Positions 1 to 9,040 are shown, counted from the stretch's first letter. The stretch is DNA of 64,000 nt from Caldilineaceae bacterium (GCA_026645575.1 JAPKMW010000018.1:62001-126000); one strand, 5' to 3'. Program-made: numbers and translations. Notes: a model not told the origin generated them from the sequence alone.

Positions 1-108
1 TTCCTGGCCGGCGCCGCCTACCGGGGCGTGGGTATTCCCGATTGCATTCGTGAAGGCGAAGATGCGGCGCAGGCGGCAATTCAGTATTTGAAAGAGATAA
101 AGGGATAA
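1..108 (+). CDS. hemG: Protoporphyrinogen oxidase, C-terminal end (partial)
   Basis: Only the last 35 codons are in the window; the gene enters from the left edge and ends at TAA 106-108. The visible peptide contains [18 protein letters not shown], which resembles the conserved C-terminal FAD-contacting stretch of oxygen-dependent protoporphyrinogen oxidases (GxxYRGxGIPDCI). The enzyme makes protoporphyrin IX in haem synthesis. The next gene in the same direction is hemL, another tetrapyrrole gene, which supports the call. The family assignment rests on a short tail only. Confidence 0.72.
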   Translation, partial: FLAGAAYRGVGIPDCIREGEDAAQAAIQYLKEIKG

Positions 109-162
109 AGAGATTAAGAGATTGTTCTGTTGGTTACGACACAATCTCTTAATCTCTTTATC
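104..162. repeat. Perfect 22-bp inverted repeat between the oxidase gene and hemL
   Basis: Arms at 104-125 and 141-162 are perfect reverse complements (22 bp) around a 15-nt loop. The arms are made of GAGATTAAGAGAT-type words, and another CAATCTCTTTATCTC copy follows at 166-180. The left arm overlaps the stop codon of the upstream gene and the right arm ends 35 bp before the hemL start. A related copy lies at 63898-63951 in front of another gene, so this is a dispersed repeat family rather than only a terminator. There is no clear U-tract. Confidence 0.75.
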
Positions 163-196
163 TCTCAATCTCTTTATCTCAGTAGAGGAGACTTTT

Positions 197-1483
<1,287 letters not shown>

Positions 1484-1531
1484 GGCAAGTTAAAATTTAA
1501 TCTTGCTAGTATATCTCATATTCAAAGGCTA

Positions 1532-1560
1532 TTGACAAGAAGACCGAAAGCTACTATACT
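1532..1560 (+). promoter_or_regulatory. Sigma-70-type promoter
   Basis: TTGACA at 1532-1537 and TATACT at 1555-1560 are separated by exactly 17 bp. The region is AT-rich and sits 72 bp before the start at 1633, so it probably drives the small membrane-protein gene. Confidence 0.7.
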
Positions 1561-1632
1561 AGTTGCTGCAAACCCATTATACGAATGCGATGCTCTCCCA
1601 GCTAGCGTTGCATGTTCAACGGAGATACCCCT

Positions 1633-2082
1633 ATGGCGAACGTGTGGACCTTTCTTCAGCAACTTTTCGGTCGGCATGCCAAACAACCCAACGCGTCCAG
1701 TGGCACTAACGCAAAGCCAACGGCCAATGGTGGTTTTGGCGCGAGCAATAACATTTCACTTGATGAACTGATCGCGCTGCGAAATTCCTTGCCACAGCAA
1801 CGGCTTTATGCCAGAGTTATATTGGGCTTGGGGGTTATTGCCTATATCATCGCTTATTACTTCTTTCGCCCAACCTTTCTTTTGGCTCTTTTTGCCACAA
1901 TGTCTGGTTGGGCGAGCATCTTTGTTTTTCTGGGGTTGGTCGGCATTTATCCTATCTCGTATCTTGCCTACCGGTCGTTTAGCGACGATGCCAAACGCAC
2001 ACGGCTGAAAGATGAATTTGAACTTTTCGGGCTGGTTAGCCCGGAAAAACTTGACGAAACGGTTGACACCCTCTACGTATGA
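1633..2082 (+). CDS. Hypothetical membrane protein
   Basis: A 149-residue protein with a polar Asn/Thr/Gly-rich N-terminus, two hydrophobic segments (around residues 58-75 and 85-108) and a charged cytosolic-looking tail ending in LVSPEKLDETVDTLYV. The start at 1633 is preferred because GGAG at 1621-1624 is well placed; another ATG at 1612 would add seven residues. A near-consensus promoter lies at 1532-1560. I do not recognise the family. The stop overlaps the start of the next small reading frame by four bases (ATGA). Confidence 0.6.
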   Translation: MANVWTFLQQLFGRHAKQPNASSGTNAKPTANGGFGASNNISLDELIALRNSLPQQRLYARVILGLGVIAYIIAYYFFRPTFLLALFATMSGWASIFVFLGLVGIYPISYLAYRSFSDDAKRTRLKDEFELFGLVSPEKLDETVDTLYV

Positions 2083-2267
2083 TTGAATGCTTGCGAACGG
2101 AGGTGGCTAAAGGTGCCCATGCTGACGATGGCCGTCTATGCGACCTCATCACCGTCTTGGTGGAGCGCGCCCCGGAAACCAAAAATGCGCTAATAACACA
2201 GTTGCTGCCGCTGCCGGTTGGCCCGATGAGTGGACGTGTTCTCCGCTTGTTGGCAACCAACAGTTAA
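2079..2267 (+). CDS. Possible small protein, translationally coupled
   Basis: A 62-residue frame starting in an ATGA overlap with the preceding stop, which suggests coupling. The sequence (MIECLRTEVAKGAHADDGRL...) has no recognisable domain, signal or membrane segment. It could also be an out-of-frame tail of the upstream gene or non-coding. Low confidence. Confidence 0.3.
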   Translation: MIECLRTEVAKGAHADDGRLCDLITVLVERAPETKNALITQLLPLPVGPMSGRVLRLLATNS

Positions 2268-2652
2268 TCCGGGCGCTTCCAAAGACCTAGCCGAACGCCG
2301 CCAGATGGAGGCCAAGGGGGCCGAAGCATGACAACTTGATAATACACGTCAGCAGGAAAAGTAGTACAAAGGAAGTGTCCGCCCCCAGCAATGAAGCCGG
2401 TGTGTGATTACCGTTTGGCTCAACCTTGGGTGTGGCGATTTGATTGACAAGTGGGAAAAGTTGTTAGTTTATGCGCGGTTGCTGGAACAGATTGAATAGC
2501 GATCAAAAAGGCGAAGTGCTGCTTTTCCAGCAAAAGCAAATCAAACCCAGCCTACACGTTTGGCGTAAAGCCGACTGACCCCGCGCCGAAATTACCGCAG
2601 AGTTCTTTGCTTTTGCTGGAAAACCGCCATTAATCACGCGAACCGCAACAAC
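2268..2652. other. Intergenic region with an 18-bp perfect inverted repeat
   Basis: No supportable gene is seen. All frames are broken by stops, although short stretches read like protein, so a decayed gene is possible. TTTTCCAGCAAAAGCAAA at 2523-2540 is repeated as its exact reverse complement at 2606-2623, with 65 bp between. This could be the ends of a small mobile-element remnant. Confidence 0.55.
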
Positions 2653-2937
2653 TCAAGCGGGATCGGCTTTAAGTTTGAAGAGCTTCTTGTACAAGGCGTT
2701 GCGATTGACATAGATGTGCTGCATATAGCGTTCCGTGCCGATTTGCGGGTCGAGATCGGCCACACGCATTTGCCACAGGCGTAGAAAATGGATAAAGAGG
2801 CTACACTGGCGCGCCAGAACCACCGCAATTTTTGTAATCGCTTCGTCTTCACCATTGGTTAAATGTTGCGTAATCATTTCTTTATCCGCCTTTGCCAACA
2901 GTTGCTCATGACGCTCTTTGGGCTTTAACTCTTTCAT
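2653..2937 (-). CDS. Hypothetical protein
   Basis: A 94-residue soluble protein, charged at both ends (MKELKPKERHEQLLAKADKE at the N-terminus, YKKLFKLKADPA at the C-terminus) with a hydrophobic helix-like centre (IAVVLARQCSLFIHFLRLW). GGGGAG lies about 11 bases before the ATG. It is the last of four small minus-strand genes between 4006 and 2653 that may form one transcript. No family recognised. Confidence 0.55.
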   Translation of the reverse strand: MKELKPKERHEQLLAKADKEMITQHLTNGEDEAITKIAVVLARQCSLFIHFLRLWQMRVADLDPQIGTERYMQHIYVNRNALYKKLFKLKADPA

Positions 2938-3041
2938 TGGCGCTCTTCTCCCCTTTTTCTACCAGGCTTTACACACCGCCAGATCTGTCGGCTCTCTCAA
3001 GAGCTGACAGATCTGCGTTCATTGTACACTCGATCCTTGAT

Positions 3042-3524
3042 TTAGGTAAGTGCGGCCAGGGCTTTGGCGCATTCATTTGCCACCTTGTTATCCACTTCCT
3101 CTTCGCCGGGCATCATCGCCCAGCCCTGCTCCTTGACATAGGCGCCCCGTTGGTAGCTGCTAACCGCTTTTAAGGCCGTGAGCTTCTCGGCTTTCGCCGG
3201 ATCTTGCTGGAATTGGGCAACACAGATGGCGCTCAGGCGCTGCACGACGGCATCGTTGGCCATCGTCGTTGCCGTGCGTTGGGCGGTGCTGCCGGTCACC
3301 CAGCCGCCCCAGGTGAAGCCAACCAGCATGGTGCCGGCGATCACGACCAGCCCAAGCCAAAAGATGGCTGTTTTCGACAGTTGGATGGCATTCCAGCGTT
3401 CTCCAAAAGTTTCCCGTTTGGGTTGAACCGGGGCCATTTGGGTGGTGCTGGCGCTGTTTTGCGACTTGCGGTTATCATTGTCGGCGCGTTTTTCGGCGGC
3501 AAAGCCGGCTTGATTCTGTTCCAT
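3042..3524 (-). CDS. Conserved hypothetical single-pass membrane protein
   Basis: A 160-residue protein with a polar N-terminal 45 residues, one hydrophobic segment (about residues 52-72, AIFWLGLVVIAGTMLVGFTW) and a C-terminal domain with conserved-looking TMANDAVVQRLSAICVAQF and ALKAVSSYQRGAYVKEQGWA segments. AAAGGAGC lies 6 bases before the ATG. The layout suggests an N-in membrane anchor with an extracytoplasmic tail; function unknown. The two cysteines (Cys102, Cys152) could pair outside the membrane, but this is inference. Confidence 0.72.
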   Translation of the reverse strand: MEQNQAGFAAEKRADNDNRKSQNSASTTQMAPVQPKRETFGERWNAIQLSKTAIFWLGLVVIAGTMLVGFTWGGWVTGSTAQRTATTMANDAVVQRLSAICVAQFQQDPAKAEKLTALKAVSSYQRGAYVKEQGWAMMPGEEEVDNKVANECAKALAALT

Positions 3525-3542
3525 AGTTCTGCTCCTTTGAAA

Positions 3543-3770
3543 TCATACATGAGTAATTGCGATGAGGGTTAAATTTAAATCACGAATTTTGATCAGTAGG
3601 CCATGCAGTTCAGCCTGGTCACGTACAGGTACGGTCAGCGTTGTCATCCCGTCCGGGGTATGATCGACCGCTAAGGGACTAAACCAGTCCACCAACTCAT
3701 CATCCAGATCCTCGTGAATGCGAATCTGATAAAGCTGTGGGGAAACCGACATTTTGGATGGTTGCGTCAT
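3543..3770 (-). CDS. Conserved small hypothetical protein
   Basis: About 75 residues: YQIRIHEDLDDELVDWF, LAVDHTPDGMTTLTVPVRDQAELHGLLIKIRDLNLTLIAI. The pattern (Ixx.LD..W..WF.....H..DG.T.L..PV.DQA.LHGLL.KIRDL.L) is what I know from small proteins widespread in Chloroflexota and Actinomycetota, with no known function. The frame stays open to an ATG at 3824, but that start would overlap the upstream gene by 31 bp and has no ribosome-binding site; 3770 or 3752 are more plausible. Confidence 0.6.
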   Translation of the reverse strand: MTQPSKMSVSPQLYQIRIHEDLDDELVDWFSPLAVDHTPDGMTTLTVPVRDQAELHGLLIKIRDLNLTLIAITHV

Positions 3771-3793
3771 GAGTGTATACTGGCTGCACAGGC

Positions 3794-4006
3794 TTATACT
3801 GGTTGCGGTTCTAGCGTCGGACATAGGGTGAGTTCGCGCTCGGTTAAATAAAAGCGTTTGTAGACGCGGGGCCGGATTTCAAAACTGACCAGAAATTGGG
3901 TCATGTTACGACCCAACAGGAGTGTCTTGATAATTTTCCCACTACACGCGGGGACGCCGGCATAGGGAAACGTGGCGCGAACTTTGTCGCCGATTTTCAT
4001 ATTCAT
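3794..4006 (-). CDS. Hypothetical protein, possible SH3/KOW-like fold
   Basis: A 70-residue basic protein starting MNMKIGDKVRATFPYAG and rich in alternating hydrophobic residues, compatible with a small beta-barrel; this fold is a guess. AAGGAC lies 5 bases before the ATG. It is first in the minus-strand run of four small genes ending at 2653. Confidence 0.55.
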   Translation of the reverse strand: MNMKIGDKVRATFPYAGVPACSGKIIKTLLLGRNMTQFLVSFEIRPRVYKRFYLTERELTLCPTLEPQPV

Positions 4007-4063
4007 GATTGTCCTTATCGCTTCTTAGATCTTACGATCGTGGCAGCTATGGTTACTTGTCAT

Positions 4064-4183
4064 AGTATACGAGGAAATAAGCTGCGTGTCGTCTCCCTAA
4101 AGAGGGATTGTGTTGGGCTGCAAGTTAGCGGATGTGGGTTGGCTACTCTCCCCAAAGGGAGACAAGGTGACAAGGTGACAAGA
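4064..4183. repeat. Dispersed palindromic ~100-bp repeat (copy 1) plus octamer repeats
   Basis: Bases 4064-4165 align with 9562-9660: both start AGTATACG, contain TGCGTGTC, TCTCCCT and AGAGGGATT, then GTGGGTTGGC, then a CTCTCCC..CAAAGGG..GACAA end. The ends are imperfect inverted repeats of TGTC..TCTCCCT. At 4158-4183 the right end runs into tandem GGTGACAA octamers, related to those at 24645-24760 and 48273-48306. The element lies between a small gene and the kinase gene end. Confidence 0.6.
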
Positions 4184-4237
4184 GGTGCAACGAGCTTCTG
4201 TCTCGTGTCTCCTATAGCAAATCAATCGCTATAAACG

Positions 4238-5305
4238 CTATGCTGCGCTGACCTGCTTGGGCCAGGTGAAGCGAAAGCACGCGCCACGACCTTCGCCCGA
4301 CCCGACGGTAATGGCGCCGCCCTGACTTTCCACAATTTTCTTGACAATCGCCAAGCCGATGCCACTGCCCTCAACTTGATTGCGTGGTTTTAAGGTCTGG
4401 AAGATCTCAAAGATGCGCGTCTGATATTGCTCGGCAATGCCCGGACCATCATCGGCGGTGGTAAATTCAACAAAGTCCCCCAGGTCATGTAGCGTCACGC
4501 GCACTTCCCCGGTCGGGCGATCATGATGCTTAATCGCGTTACTGATCAGATTCCGCAGGACTGTTTCCAAGGGTACCCGCAGCGTTGTCAAGACGGGCAT
4601 CTTTTCACCCAGGGTGAAGACGAAGCCCGGCGGTGGATCTAGGAGCGCCACAATGTCACGGATGAGATTGGCGGTGTCCACCACTTCGGTGGGATAGCCC
4701 AGCCGGTTGATCCGCGAATAGGCCAGTAAATCGTCAAGCAGCTTCTCCATGCGTTTGATACGCCCGCGCAATTTATCTAAATGTACTTTCGATGGTTCCG
4801 GCAGCATCCCGACCGCATCCTCGGCGATCCAGCTTGCCAGATTGTCGATGGCGCGTAAGGGTGCGCGCAAGTCGTGCGAGGCGACATAAGCAAACTTGTC
4901 TAAATCCTGGTTGCTACGGGTGAGGGCGGTCGAACGCTCGGCGACCCGTTGCTCCAACGTCTCATTGAGTTGCACGCGTCGCTGCAATTCCTCTTCGGTG
5001 CGCCGTAGCACGCTGATATCGACAAAGGTAATGACGATCCCCTCAACCACGTTGGCAACAGTGCGGTAGGGAAAGATGCGCAGAATATACCAGTGCCCCT
5101 CGGCGCACGAGCGTGAGGATTTGGCGCAAGGCCGTTTGCTCGGTGGCGGCGTCCTCATCCGATGCAGCCACCGCGGGGGCATGGGTGGCATAGTCGAGTA
5201 AGCGGGCCGGCATGGCGTGGATCGGCAAGACCAGGTCAACCTGCCCGCCGGCAACGGCGCTGCGCGGCATGCCATCATAGGCGGCTTCCGTCGGCTCCTG
5301 CACAA
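4238..5305 (-). CDS. Sensor histidine kinase half of a broken CheB/kinase fusion
   Basis: From about base 5096 downward the frame reads GHWYILRIFPYR..VEGIVITFVDIS (the end of a PAS domain of the kind found in CheB/CheR fusions), a short coiled coil, a HisKA domain with FAYVASHDLRAPLRAI (phospho-acceptor His), and a HATPase_c domain with LRNLISNAIKHH (N box), DDGPGIAEQYQTRIFEIF and GSGIGLAIVKKIVESQGG. The first 65 residues of the open frame, from ATG 5305, are an out-of-frame reading of the CheB gene and are not real protein. No ribosome-binding site starts this part, so it is probably expressed only as part of the CheB reading frame if at all. See the finding on the deletion junction. Confidence 0.7.
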   Translation of the reverse strand: MCRSRRKPPMMACRAAPLPAGRLTWSCRSTPCRPAYSTMPPMPPRWLHRMRTPPPSKRPCAKSSRSCAEGHWYILRIFPYRTVANVVEGIVITFVDISVLRRTEEELQRRVQLNETLEQRVAERSTALTRSNQDLDKFAYVASHDLRAPLRAIDNLASWIAEDAVGMLPEPSKVHLDKLRGRIKRMEKLLDDLLAYSRINRLGYPTEVVDTANLIRDIVALLDPPPGFVFTLGEKMPVLTTLRVPLETVLRNLISNAIKHHDRPTGEVRVTLHDLGDFVEFTTADDGPGIAEQYQTRIFEIFQTLKPRNQVEGSGIGLAIVKKIVESQGGAITVGSGEGRGACFRFTWPKQVSAA

Positions 5306-5759
5306 GGGTCAAGCCTCCGGCCTCTCTGATGCGCTGCAAGCCGATCGTGCCATCGGAACCGGTGCCAGAGAGAACGATGCCAATGGCATGTTCGCTATGG
5401 GTATCGGCCAAGGTGCGGAAGAAGTGGTCGATGGGCGCACGATCACGCCGCGCTTCCTCCAAGGACGAAAGGCGCAGGTGCGAATCGATGGTGGAGAGAT
5501 TGCGGTTGGGCGGAATTACATAGACATGATTGCGCTCAATTTTGATCGCCTCCTGCACTTGCCGTACAGGCATAATGGTGTAGGGCTGGATCAATTCGGT
5601 CAGGTGGCTCTCGTGTTCCGCCGCCAGGTGCATCACGATGACAAACGCCAACCCGCTGGTCGCGGGCATCACCTCAAAAAAGTGCTGCAAAGCCTGTAGA
5701 CCGCCTGCCGACGCGCCAATGCCAACCACGCCAAACCGGTCGATCGTTGTCTCGCCCAT
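5043..5759 (-). CDS. CheB-type protein-glutamate methylesterase domain (N-terminal half of a fusion)
   Basis: Residues 1-195 are a complete CheB methylesterase domain: GIGASAGGLQAL (catalytic Ser), VIVMHLAAEHES (catalytic His), VYVIPPNRNL, and LSGTGSDGTIGLQRIREAGG (catalytic Asp), followed by QEPTEAAYDGMPRSAV. It lacks an N-terminal receiver domain. After TEQTALRQILTLVRR (about residue 220), where CheB/CheR fusions normally enter the CheR methyltransferase, the frame runs 18 meaningless residues to a stop, while the kinase half continues in another frame. GAGGGG precedes ATG 5759. The CheB domain itself could still be active. Confidence 0.82.
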   Translation of the reverse strand: MGETTIDRFGVVGIGASAGGLQALQHFFEVMPATSGLAFVIVMHLAAEHESHLTELIQPYTIMPVRQVQEAIKIERNHVYVIPPNRNLSTIDSHLRLSSLEEARRDRAPIDHFFRTLADTHSEHAIGIVLSGTGSDGTIGLQRIREAGGLTLVQEPTEAAYDGMPRSAVAGGQVDLVLPIHAMPARLLDYATHAPAVAASDEDAATEQTALRQILTLVRRGALVYSAHLSLPHCCQRG

Positions 5760-5892
5760 CCGTATCCCCTCGGTAAGGTGTAATGCGGTTGCAATTGGCC
5801 ATCCTCGCCCCGCAGCAACAGTGAATTTGGCCGGAGGTAATTATTGTTTGTTCATTATTGCATAGTTTATCTGAAAGACCAGTTACGCACTG

Positions 5893-6237
5893 TTAAGAGG
5901 GTAATTCTGTTTCACCTGTCCAAGTTACATCGTCAGCTACCTCACCATTTTGTGATAGAGTAATGGCATGAATTTGAAAACGCGATTCGCTATCACCATC
6001 AATGGAAGAATGATCTATCGCCTTCAGTAATGTTGCAGGGGTGAGTTGTGTACTCGCGCGCCAGCGGTGTAATCCTGATTGCCAACTTATTCCCTGAAAC
6101 ATTCCTGTTTCGTCATAATGAGCTAGTTGAGCGATAATCAGTTTTGCCATTTCAACCTTGTTAACTACCTGAAAGTGCCACATCCGTGTAATGCCTTCAT
6201 CAATACTTTCAGTAAGGATAAAGATTTTACTTGTCAT
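5893..6237 (-). CDS. Hypothetical protein
   Basis: A 114-residue acidic soluble protein with no signal peptide. GGAGGTG lies 9 bases before the ATG, a strong ribosome-binding site. It follows the WGR-ligase gene with a 17-bp gap in the same direction, so it is likely cotranscribed. Family not recognised. Confidence 0.65.
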   Translation of the reverse strand: MTSKIFILTESIDEGITRMWHFQVVNKVEMAKLIIAQLAHYDETGMFQGISWQSGLHRWRASTQLTPATLLKAIDHSSIDGDSESRFQIHAITLSQNGEVADDVTWTGETELPS

Positions 6238-6254
6238 GGCTTGACACCTCCTTA

Positions 6255-7334
6255 TTACTCTGTTTCCCTTTTATATTTCAACTGTGTGTTGGAACAATCG
6301 GTAACCTGCAGGTCATCGCGTATACCAATGTACGTGGGCTGATAAAGACTGCCATCCTTATAGGCGTAGAGGTAGCGCACCTCCACAATGGCATTTACCG
6401 CCGGCACCGCTTTGTTGGGCGGGATGGTGACATTGCCCACGCCGACTGGCGTTTCCCCGTCTAGCACCGCCACGGCCACACTGCGCGCTTCATTGATCTT
6501 CGTGACGATGACCGAAGCCGTGGCATAGAACTTGAATTTCACTTGGGCGCCGCCGCTGTTGGGCCGCCCCGCGGTATAGGGGGCGTTGTGTTGTTTGAAG
6601 ACAATGCCCTCAGTTCCGGTGCTTTGTAGCGCGGCAAAGAGTTGCTCCTTTTCCGCGGTGGTTCTTGCCGTCGCGCCAACCACCAGGCTATTCTGCAATC
6701 CCAACTGCGCTAGATAGGCCAAGCGTTGGCTATAGGGGGCGTCACGTAGATCCATGTCGCCAAGTTCCAGCAGATCAAAGGCAAAGTAACTCTCCCCCAC
6801 TACCTCGCCGTCGATGAGATAGGATTGGTCAATGCGACCAGCATCGGTCAGAATGATGTCCGGCGCCCCAATGGAGAGACCGCTGCGGTTGATGGCGGTG
6901 ACTGTGTTTGCTGTTAGCTCTGCCGTTGGCTCCACTTTGTGGAGCAGCATCCGCTTGCCGTCATATTTCTCCTGCGCCCACCACACCGTGTCCTGCAGCA
7001 ATGGCGCGACCTGCGCTTCTTCGATAAAATTTAATAATTGGCACTGGATGCCCGTCGCTTGCCTATCGGCATCGGTATGGGCATATTCCGGGCCGGCGGC
7101 GCCAGGAAGGTAGCCGGCGGCGATTTTGTTTTTTACCAGTTTGTCATAAATGTTCTTCGCCGCCTCATAACCGACGGGCGCTTTCGTTTTCGTTCCTGTC
7201 GTCAAGGTGGCGCCCCGGCGACCATAGGCAAAGTTGATCACAAAGCGGTTGTTGTCTACTTCGTCGAGGGAAGCAAGATAGACCTTGTCGCTGGCGCCCT
7301 CTTTAAAATATAAGCTTACTTTTTCACTTTTCAT
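6255..7334 (-). CDS. WGR-domain ATP-dependent DNA ligase-like protein
   Basis: A 359-residue protein. Residues 1-80 form a WGR domain (SLYFKEGASDKVYLASL, FAYGRRGATLTTGTKT), a DNA-end-binding module known from PARPs and some bacterial ligases. Residues 115-290 carry ATP-ligase nucleotidyltransferase motifs: motif I EKYDGKRM (adenylated Lys123), motif III YLIDGEVVGESYFAFDLL, motif IV EGIVFKQ, motif V QVKFKFYATASVIV. The C-terminal ~70 residues could be a short OB fold. It is small compared with housekeeping ligases and lacks an N-terminal DNA-binding domain, so a repair or nick-sealing role is likely. AAGGAC precedes ATG 7334. It sits in a stress-type cluster with Usp and DUF5661 genes. Confidence 0.85.
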   Translation of the reverse strand: MKSEKVSLYFKEGASDKVYLASLDEVDNNRFVINFAYGRRGATLTTGTKTKAPVGYEAAKNIYDKLVKNKIAAGYLPGAAGPEYAHTDADRQATGIQCQLLNFIEEAQVAPLLQDTVWWAQEKYDGKRMLLHKVEPTAELTANTVTAINRSGLSIGAPDIILTDAGRIDQSYLIDGEVVGESYFAFDLLELGDMDLRDAPYSQRLAYLAQLGLQNSLVVGATARTTAEKEQLFAALQSTGTEGIVFKQHNAPYTAGRPNSGGAQVKFKFYATASVIVTKINEARSVAVAVLDGETPVGVGNVTIPPNKAVPAVNAIVEVRYLYAYKDGSLYQPTYIGIRDDLQVTDCSNTQLKYKRETE

Positions 7335-7348
7335 CGCTTTGTCCTTGC

Positions 7349-7636
7349 TTATAGGAAATCAACTGTAAGGTCATTGTCGTCGTTTTCTTGAATGTTTTCC
7401 CAAATGCGCGCTTGCAAGGCAATCGATGACTCGATCTGGCGGCCATCGCGATACCGAATGACCATATTGGGTGTATTAATGCTGATCACATGATAGTCGC
7501 CTTCACGATTTTGATAGAGCTTGCCAACTTCGAAGGGGTGGACAGGACTTTTTACCGGGGAACTTTGTTTGGCGATCAGCTTCTCCTTGGCGAAGGGCTG
7601 TTCAAGCTTTTTCGGGTGGGTGAATTTCTTGGGCAT
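7349..7636 (-). CDS. Hypothetical protein
   Basis: A 95-residue protein with a Lys/Pro-rich N-terminus (MPKKFTHPKKLEQPF) and a C-terminal block HPFEVGKLYQNREGDYHVISI, MVIRYRDGRQIESS, LQARIWENIQ. The last block resembles small domains of unknown function that I have seen beside nucleic-acid enzymes; this is a weak impression. AGGAGC lies 6 bases before ATG 7636; an upstream ATG at 7666 is less likely. It overlaps the end of the DUF5661 gene by 35 bp and precedes the WGR-ligase gene by 14 bp. Confidence 0.62.
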   Translation of the reverse strand: MPKKFTHPKKLEQPFAKEKLIAKQSSPVKSPVHPFEVGKLYQNREGDYHVISINTPNMVIRYRDGRQIESSIALQARIWENIQENDDNDLTVDFL

Positions 7637-7928
7637 CGGTTGCTCCTTTTTTGTTCTGCCGGGCAAGCGCGGTCTCTTTCTCGTGCGCTGCCCACTGGGT
7701 GTAGTAGTCGGGTGTTTTGGTCAGATGCGTGCGTACAATTTTGCCGATTAAGATCGGATCATTGCTGGCAAAATTGGTCACCGGGTTGTATATCCCCAGC
7801 GTGCGTTCTGTATTCAGACCCAGACAAAATTCTTTAAGATCGAATAGAGTCCAATCGATCCCCAATTTGTCACCAATGATCCTCCCTTCGGCTGTCGTGA
7901 ATGGCTTCTGTTTTGTTTTTGCTACCAT
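7602..7928 (-). CDS. DUF5661-family protein
   Basis: A 108-residue protein matching the DUF5661 pattern as I know it: TTAEGRIIGDKLGIDWTLFD, LKEFCLGLNTERTLG, NPVTNFASNDPILIGKIV, and AHL-like RTHLTKTPDYYTQW. The function of the family is unknown. AGGAAAG precedes ATG 7928. It lies between the universal stress protein gene (31 bp gap) and the overlapping gene at 7636, all in one direction. Confidence 0.75.
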   Translation of the reverse strand: MVAKTKQKPFTTAEGRIIGDKLGIDWTLFDLKEFCLGLNTERTLGIYNPVTNFASNDPILIGKIVRTHLTKTPDYYTQWAAHEKETALARQNKKGATDAQEIHPPEKA

Positions 7929-7958
7929 TGCTTGCTTTCCTGTCGTAACGCTAACCCT

Positions 7959-8960
7959 CTATGCAGTTAGCTGCAAAACACCGTGATTCTCCTGGGGTCG
8001 ATGGCCGCCCCTGGCGACCATGCGTTCCGCCTGACTAAACAAAATTTCGTGGGGCAGCAGATCTTGAACGAGCAAAAGGGGCGTTGTGCCATAGGCCAGA
8101 AAGCTGGCGGCGACGTTGCCATAGGGGCGCTCCGATTGACAAGAGTGGCCATGGGCGTTGACAACCACTAAATCGGTGGCGGTTTGTTCGACTAGATTGT
8201 GCAGTGTTGTGGTCACATTGGCGCTTGTTTCCACGCGTAACTGCCAATCCACCGACAAGCGTGACTGCAACGCCGTAAAGTATTGGATAGCATGGGCGCG
8301 ATTGCGTTCCATCATCTGCTCTACTAAGGTGCTGTCGGCAGGGGTCAACGGCATCTGCACCATCATCTCCGGCTTGGTCAGCACATGGACAAGCAAGAGT
8401 TCCGCTTCATAGTAATGGGCTAAAGCTGTCACCAGCGGCAGAACAAATTCAGCGCGCTTGGAGCCGTCTAATGGCACTAGAATGCGTCGATATTGGAAGG
8501 CGCCCCAATTCTGCTCCGCATAGGCTGGCGCCGACTGGTGGGCGCGCACCAACAGGATCGACTTGCGGGCGCGCTCCATCACCTTTTGCACCACGCTGCT
8601 GACATGCCAACCGTTCACGCCCCCATGACCATGGCTACTCAGCGCCACCAAGTCAAACTCCCCGCTCTGTACATAGTCAATAATGCCCTGGGCGGCGGAG
8701 CCATCCAACAGTTGCAGATGCGGTGGACGATCCATCTGCTCGTCCATCTGCGCGGCGAGGGTGTTGAGATACGCGCGCGCCTCTGCTTTGCCCAACTGCC
8801 ACTCGATTGGATTGACCGCACCCCCAGGCCCAGCCTGCCCTTCTAACATCCGCAAGAGGGTCAGATTCGACCCTAGCGCTTGCGCCAGAGCCACCACATG
8901 GGGTAGGACGCCCGTGGCTAACGCCGAACCATCCAGCGGTACTAAGATTCGATTAAACAT
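7959..8960 (-). CDS. Universal stress protein, two tandem Usp domains
   Basis: A 333-residue protein with two UspA folds: FNRILVPLDGSALATGVLP (first) and YRRILVPLDGSKRAEFVLP (second), each followed by its own C-terminal block (LVALSSHGHGGVNGW...SSVVQKVMERARKSILLVR; LVVVNAHGHS...YGNVAASFLAYGTTPLLLVQ). The first domain is close to the ATP-binding G2xG9x(S/T) type; the second is degenerate. I chose ATG 8960 because the protein then begins with the Usp fold; an in-frame ATG at 9005 adds 15 unsupported residues. Such proteins act in general stress survival. Confidence 0.88.
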   Translation of the reverse strand: MFNRILVPLDGSALATGVLPHVVALAQALGSNLTLLRMLEGQAGPGGAVNPIEWQLGKAEARAYLNTLAAQMDEQMDRPPHLQLLDGSAAQGIIDYVQSGEFDLVALSSHGHGGVNGWHVSSVVQKVMERARKSILLVRAHQSAPAYAEQNWGAFQYRRILVPLDGSKRAEFVLPLVTALAHYYEAELLLVHVLTKPEMMVQMPLTPADSTLVEQMMERNRAHAIQYFTALQSRLSVDWQLRVETSANVTTTLHNLVEQTATDLVVVNAHGHSCQSERPYGNVAASFLAYGTTPLLLVQDLLPHEILFSQAERMVARGGHRPQENHGVLQLTA

Positions 8961-9040
8961 GCCAATACAGCCTTTCCAAAGCGCCAGTACAACTGCGTGC
9001 ATCACGGAAGAGTTTGTTCGAGCCTGCGCAGTCCACTGGG

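Noticed and set aside
5043..5305. A new protein domain in the region where the CheB and kinase frames overlap
   Set aside because: One frame is clearly CheB and the other is its out-of-frame translation (Arg/Pro/Ser-rich).
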